Of a DNA stretch of 64,000 nt, positions 59,351 to 64,000 are shown piece after piece. Below the pieces are notes generated by a model. It had not been told where the DNA came from. It ran no database searches and saw only the letters and a list, made by a program, of their open reading frames with translations. The DNA is from Tillus elongatus. Its lineage: Eukaryota > Arthropoda > Insecta > Coleoptera > Cleridae. Position 1 is the stretch's first letter; every line of letters starts with the position of its first letter. The stretch is from positions 136,582,063-136,646,062 of the forward strand of contig OZ023263.1 of NCBI GenBank assembly GCA_964006375.1. Reading direction: 5' to 3'. A program made the translations under genes and the position numbers.

Positions 59351-62300
59351 AGTATCACAACTCTGGTTTTATTTTGTAACATTTTCCATGTAGTTTTCAT
59401 TTATGAATTCGTATTTTACAAGTTCCATATACGGAGTGTTATTTTCGCTCTGATACTAAATAAAATCAAATTCCTAGTGCGGCCCTGCGATAGAGATTTT
59501 ATTTAGATGCAAATGTAGTGTTTTATTAAATCACCATATCTGTATAGTTTGAATCGGGTAAGTTGAATAACGCCTGAGATATGACCCTGTGAAAATTCCT
59601 TTAAAAACCAAATCACCCTGTATCCTGTATATTAACCACGAGGGGTCATAGGCCATTTTTAAGTGCCCTTCCAGAATTAGCTCGATGTCACCAATCTCCT
59701 ATAAGAATATGCCGGCTACAAGCTGCAACACCCTGCATAAATTTTAACGGACCCTAAATATAGGTTCCAGGGACTTTACTTCGCGCTCATTTGAAACAAA
59801 AATGTTTGGAAAGTTTGCAAATCGTAGCTGCCTTCATAGCGATTTAAAAAAATTAAAATTCGCCTAAGTAAGATAATTAAAGGGGTGATATAATTAACAA
59901 AAGGGAAACAACGAAGGTGATTATTCTATTAGTTTTTATTTTTATTTATTTTTAAGAACGGAGCTCTTCTTTTGTTGAAAACAAACATAACTTTTTATTA
60001 TTCATTCCAATTAAGATTTCTTTCATACATGTTTCATAAATTCATCAAATAAATCAATCCTGTAGGTTTATTTTACAAGACCCATTAAGTAACATTAGTC
60101 ACTGGCTTGGAAGATGACCAGAACGCGCTTCACCATATTCAGAATTCCAATTTGCATAAGTTCATAAAAAAACAATTTATGGTCGTCAAACTGGATTCGG
60201 TAGCAAGTCGTCAATTTCTAACTGTTCCTTAATTACACAGAAATGTAGATAAACATATTTAGCGGCGATGAGCGCGCAAGGACCAGACTATCTTTAGGAA
60301 TAATTCAGCGTTCTTTGAATTTTATTATAATATAATTTTCGTTTTTCTATTAAAATTCTTTTCTCAGATTTCATGTGCTTTTTATTACGAAGTTAATTTG
60401 TTAAAATCATATTAGTATTCTGGTTAGCGGCAGTTACGAATCTTAACAAGTGAGGATGGGTATCTTAGATTCATTAGGTAGAAAACTATTTGTTTTTACT
60501 TTGAAGTGAGCTAATAAGCCGAAAGTTTATACTTGGGAAATATTAGTATACAAGAGTGATGATATTCGTTTTTACATCAAACAATTAATTTTAGTGTTCA
60601 AGACGGTGTTAGCTACACCGGCTGAGCTCTCCGGATTTAAAATCAGTACAACGTGTTGGTATTGGTATCTGGCATTTCGTCTACAGCTGACGCAAACGAT
60701 TCGACATCTGATGGTCCTGTATCTAAAATTTGGCTCTGGTGTGAGGTTATTGCTCAACTAGCTTCAGAATGGTGCTTTGAAGCACAGTCGTCTATGTTGT
60801 ACTTAAACTGCAACCCTATGTATCTTTATTTAAATAATCTATCTTGCGATTTCTTACAAATATATGTGATCGTTCAAAACTGCAAAGTTCTTTTATGTTC
60901 AGATATGTGCGATTTTCGTTAGGTGTTTTGGTGACAATGTAGACTAAACCACAACTACGGGAGATGTGGTAAACTTCTGATACTGTAGTGGTCTTGTGTC
61001 TTTTGCCAAACATAAACATTCTTGAGTCTTCCCTTCCTCTTTGTTTGTATATTATTTTATTATCAAACCTCCACAAAAGCTTGTCGATAAAGACCATCAA
61101 TTTTTTAATTTCCCAGACGTTAAGACTTTTTTAATCTAAGGCAAACCTGCCCTTGGAGTGATTTTTCTAGAAACTAAAATTGTTATTTTAGACAATTTGG
61201 ATTACATATTCATCTTGTTTGCATATTGTTTAAAGGACGTGCATCCTGGCTAAAACTTTAAATTATTACCAGATATCAAAATCCAGAAATATGAGAATAC
61301 TTTTACAACAAGACTTTAAATTTGACACATGTGCTTCAAAATATGATGTTAATGATAAAGACTGATGCTTAGCAACAACCTCAAACCAAATCTCAGACTC
61401 TAGGAACAAATACACCAATACACATAATTAGTTAAATGTGAGATTCTCAGAGGATCATTTCGACTGCTACGATCTTGCCATTAATAATATCGACAGCAAC
61501 TGTGGAAAACGCATTATAAATAATAACCCACTACAGCTTATAATCCCGGATCACTCATCTAGCCTAAAAGTAAAGTTGTTACAAAATAAATTTATAATGC
61601 CTTCAGTAAATCCCATAGATAAACTCGTTTGTTAAAGCTGTCGTGTATTCAAACTCAAAGTTTTGGCCCAATTGTGAAGACGGCTGTAAACCGCACATTT
61701 TTTACTAGGATTGCTAGAAAAATTCGTGGCCTAAGAGGAATGGCACTAACATAACATATAAAAACAGTTCTGTTAGCGACATCTATGAATTAGGCCTCGA
61801 AGTTTTCTAGTTATCCTGTGTATGGTTCACAGCCGTCTTTACTTTTGCATTAAAACTTTTAGTTTGAATACAGTCTAAGTCGATCTGTTATCGAATGCGA
61901 TAACTGGGGATAGATCTAGGTTCTCCAGTTTTTACGTAGCTACACGGCGCGGTAGTAGTTTTCAGTTATTCACTGTAAAGTCAAGGATCAACTTCGCAGT
62001 GAATATCCGAAAACTTCCACCACGCCAGATATAATAGAAAAACTACATTGTGTGGCAATGGAAGATCATCAGATGAAGTTTCAGACAAATTAGGCTCCTT
62101 AAATGACAACAGTGTCCATATAATTTTAACATCTTGGGTGACTCGATTACTCACACCTATCAAAAAATTCTATTAGCGGACTATCACTCGTGGACTTTAG
62201 ACAGACGCAAACCTTAAGATTTTTTTTCCATTTTGTCATAGTTGAGAAAATATGATCCACCACTTTATGTCAGAAGCCAAAAGCAGCTCAAACCATGGTT

Positions 62301-63388
62301 TTTCCCCACCAAATAATGCGAAAAATGTTTTGTCTGCAGAGAAAGTTGACAGCTTTTAGAGCCAAATTACTTCCATTGTTTGTCTGGCAAAAAAGAAAAA
62401 CAGTAAACGGTAAGTATTTTGCTAATTTACTGCAAAATCAAGAAAAAGAAGCTACCTCTGACAAAAAAATGTGTTCCATTAGGACGATGCGTTAGCACAC
62501 ACGCCAGCAGTTGCTATGACTAAAATTCAAGAACTTGATTTTGAATTAGTGTCATTTCAATTAGTATGCAACATTTTGGCCAGATATAACTCTTAGCCAC
62601 TTTTGCCTCTTTTCTAACCTTAAAACGTGCCTCGGGGATAATTGTGTTTCCGCTGTTATTATTATTTTGTTGTCTATAACCAACGATTTAATGGAAAGTC
62701 ACCCAAGTAACCGAGACACCTGTTAACACCAATTTGGAACCCAACATTGGGGTTTAACTTGATGCTCAAATCTAGGTAGGCGCGACGTCTTTAGCTTGTA
62801 TCGCCATATGTCAGAGGGATGAACTTATATGTTATAAAGGTATATTGGATCTTGCAATTCGTAGGAAAAGAAGATTTAGGCCCATCCTATCATTGTGCGG
62901 TGTTGTCTTAAAACATATTTTTTTAAATTTTAGTGCCTGTGATCAGGTTGTCGTTATCATTAAACGCATCATTTTTTAAATATGACAATTGCGTGTTTGT
63001 GTAAGGTGCTATCTTTAGAGGGAAGTCCCGGACTTACATATACATTTTCACTGTCCTTAAGTGGTTGCCATTTCTATTTTCTTGCACCAGTGGCCTACAG
63101 AACAAAAAGCCGCGACGCTTAGTTAAAAAGAACGACACAGACGTTTGAGTCAGTGGCAGGTTTCTGTGTTCTGGTAAGCGAAGTGTTAGAGAGATGTTTG
63201 TTTATAAAAAAATATGTTACAATTATAATATGTATCGAAGGAACTGGAAATTGACTGAAAATGGAAATACATAATTAGCCATATAGCTACTCAATTGGTG
63301 TGTATAAGTAGTTTTTAACAAAATTAAGCTGGTTTAAATAAGGTTCAAAGACATTTTATGTAAGTAATATAAGCCACACAGTCTAATA
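59351..63388. other. AT-rich sequence without a recognised gene
   Basis: Only short frames were seen. A microsatellite-border block (GGACCCTAAATATAGGTTCC, GCGCTCATTTGAAAC) lies at 59748-59830. I could not assign the frames at 60653-60922, 60816-61100 or 61438-61635 to any family. Confidence 0.55.
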
Positions 63389-64000
63389 CGAGGAGGCATT
63401 AAAAAGTACTTAGCCTGCAATATAAAAGGAAATTAAACAAAATTGTATTTAGTCAATATAGTCTTCTCTAAGATTTGCACATTTAGCAGAAGGTCTATGA
63501 AGCAATTATAAACCCTATAGAAAATGTTTTCTCGTGGTCTCCAAACCACTTTTCAACGGCACACATGGCTTCGTTCTTGATCAAAAATTGTTATTTTTAG
63601 TAAAATAGTGCATGAAAGATAAAGCCTCTGTGCCTCTAAGACATCATGAACTTGGTTGTTGTGTCACAAGATGGGTTTTTACTTCTTGAATGGTTGAAGA
63701 TGATATGTCTGCTTTTACAACGAACCGTTCGACAGGGTAATTTGACACTTCAAATGTTTTTTGAGTTTTCGGGATAAATAATAATCTAATGACGTTGAAG
63801 CCGGATAATAGCGCAGGTGTTCAACCAAGTCAAAACTAATATAATCAATTGTTTGCAGTGCAATCAACTAGCTATAAACAGGGACGCTGTCTTGCAAATA
63901 AGAATACATATTTTCCCAGTTTTTCTCGGCGTTTTTTCTAGAATTTTCTCCCGTCATTTAATAAACTTACCATAAAACCTCACAAACTTGTCCCAACTTT
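63389..64000 (-). pseudogene. Mariner-like transposase relic, runs off the window
   Basis: The minus strand shows, in broken frames, FDLVEHLRYYPASTSLDYYLS with KLKKHLKC near 63850-63750, matching the HPPYSPDLAPSDYHLF segment of mariner-group transposases but with the catalytic Asp region altered. Nearer the end come EAMCAVEKWFGDHEKTF and KCANLREDYID, the usual C-terminal pattern. A possible terminal repeat, TACGAGGAGGCATTAAAAAG, stands at 63389, just beyond the C-terminus. Confidence 0.5.

Noticed and set aside
60816..61100. 94-codon minus-strand frame in the right-hand region
   Set aside because: There is no motif, no neighbouring coding context and nothing to separate it from chance in AT-rich sequence.

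Overview
The window is TE-rich DNA from an animal nuclear genome, very probably an insect. It is AT-rich, full of long (TA)n tracts, and carries only mobile-element and endogenous-virus genes. I see no host gene, tRNA, rRNA or CRISPR. The families present (Polinton/Maverick, Tc1/mariner-IS630-like, hAT, LINEs with RNase H, Ty3/gypsy with a tRNA-Lys-type primer site) fit an arthropod; I cannot name the species.

Region 1, 1-17110: two decayed copies of a Polinton/Maverick (virus-like DNA transposon) facing each other. Copy A (1-5451 and flank) reads: KilA-N scrap, DUF8207-type protein (-), packaging ATPase (-), PLA2-type minor capsid protein (+), Ulp1-type protease (+), penton-like protein (+), major capsid protein (+). 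Copy B (6837-17110) reads: PLA2 protein (-), ATPase (+), DUF8207-type protein (+), fibre-like protein (+), chromodomain integrase (+), KilA-N (-), zinc-finger protein (-), unknown membrane-type protein (-), protein-primed DNA polymerase B (-). The PLA2-ATPase-DUF8207 block is shared and inverted, so together the two copies show almost the whole gene set: replication (PolB), integration (IN), DNA packaging (ATPase), maturation (protease) and virion (MCP, penton, PLA2 protein, fibre). Neither is functional. Both ATPases carry stops at neighbouring codons, the integrase is frameshifted and the polymerase has lost active-site aspartates. The capsid genes of copy A remain open.

Region 2, 17110-36400: gene-poor sequence built from modules bounded by (TA)n: paired-arm elements (18.4-19.9 kb, 34.5-35.2 kb), a fold-back IS630/mariner-like element (25.7-28.5 kb) holding a (CA)239 tract and an array of hammerhead-like hairpins, a transposase relic (23.9-24.4 kb), two LINE remnants on the minus strand (28.9-30.7 and 31.2-34.4 kb) and a 1.1-kb hAT-like element (35.2-36.3 kb).

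Region 3, 36800-49601: a dead Ty3/gypsy element on the minus strand (integrase, RNase H, protease, RT with its catalytic core deleted, gag, tRNA-Lys-type PBS, probable 5' LTR). Its gag-PBS-LTR end plus about 3 kb of flank is tandemly duplicated (40121-44701 and 44702-49601) at very high identity. The second unit alone carries a 236-bp insertion made mostly of a perfect 100-bp palindrome with a 13-bp target duplication.

Region 4, 49780-54440: a LINE (+) interrupted by another LINE's 3' end (-) and fused at about 52800 to a third, RNase H-bearing LINE (-).

Region 5, 54440-64000: AT-rich sequence with a Tc1/IS630-like transposon with inverted repeats of about 0.63-0.7 kb (55535-58942) and, at the right edge, a mariner-like transposase relic. 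The rest (59.4-63.4 kb) shows no gene I can support.
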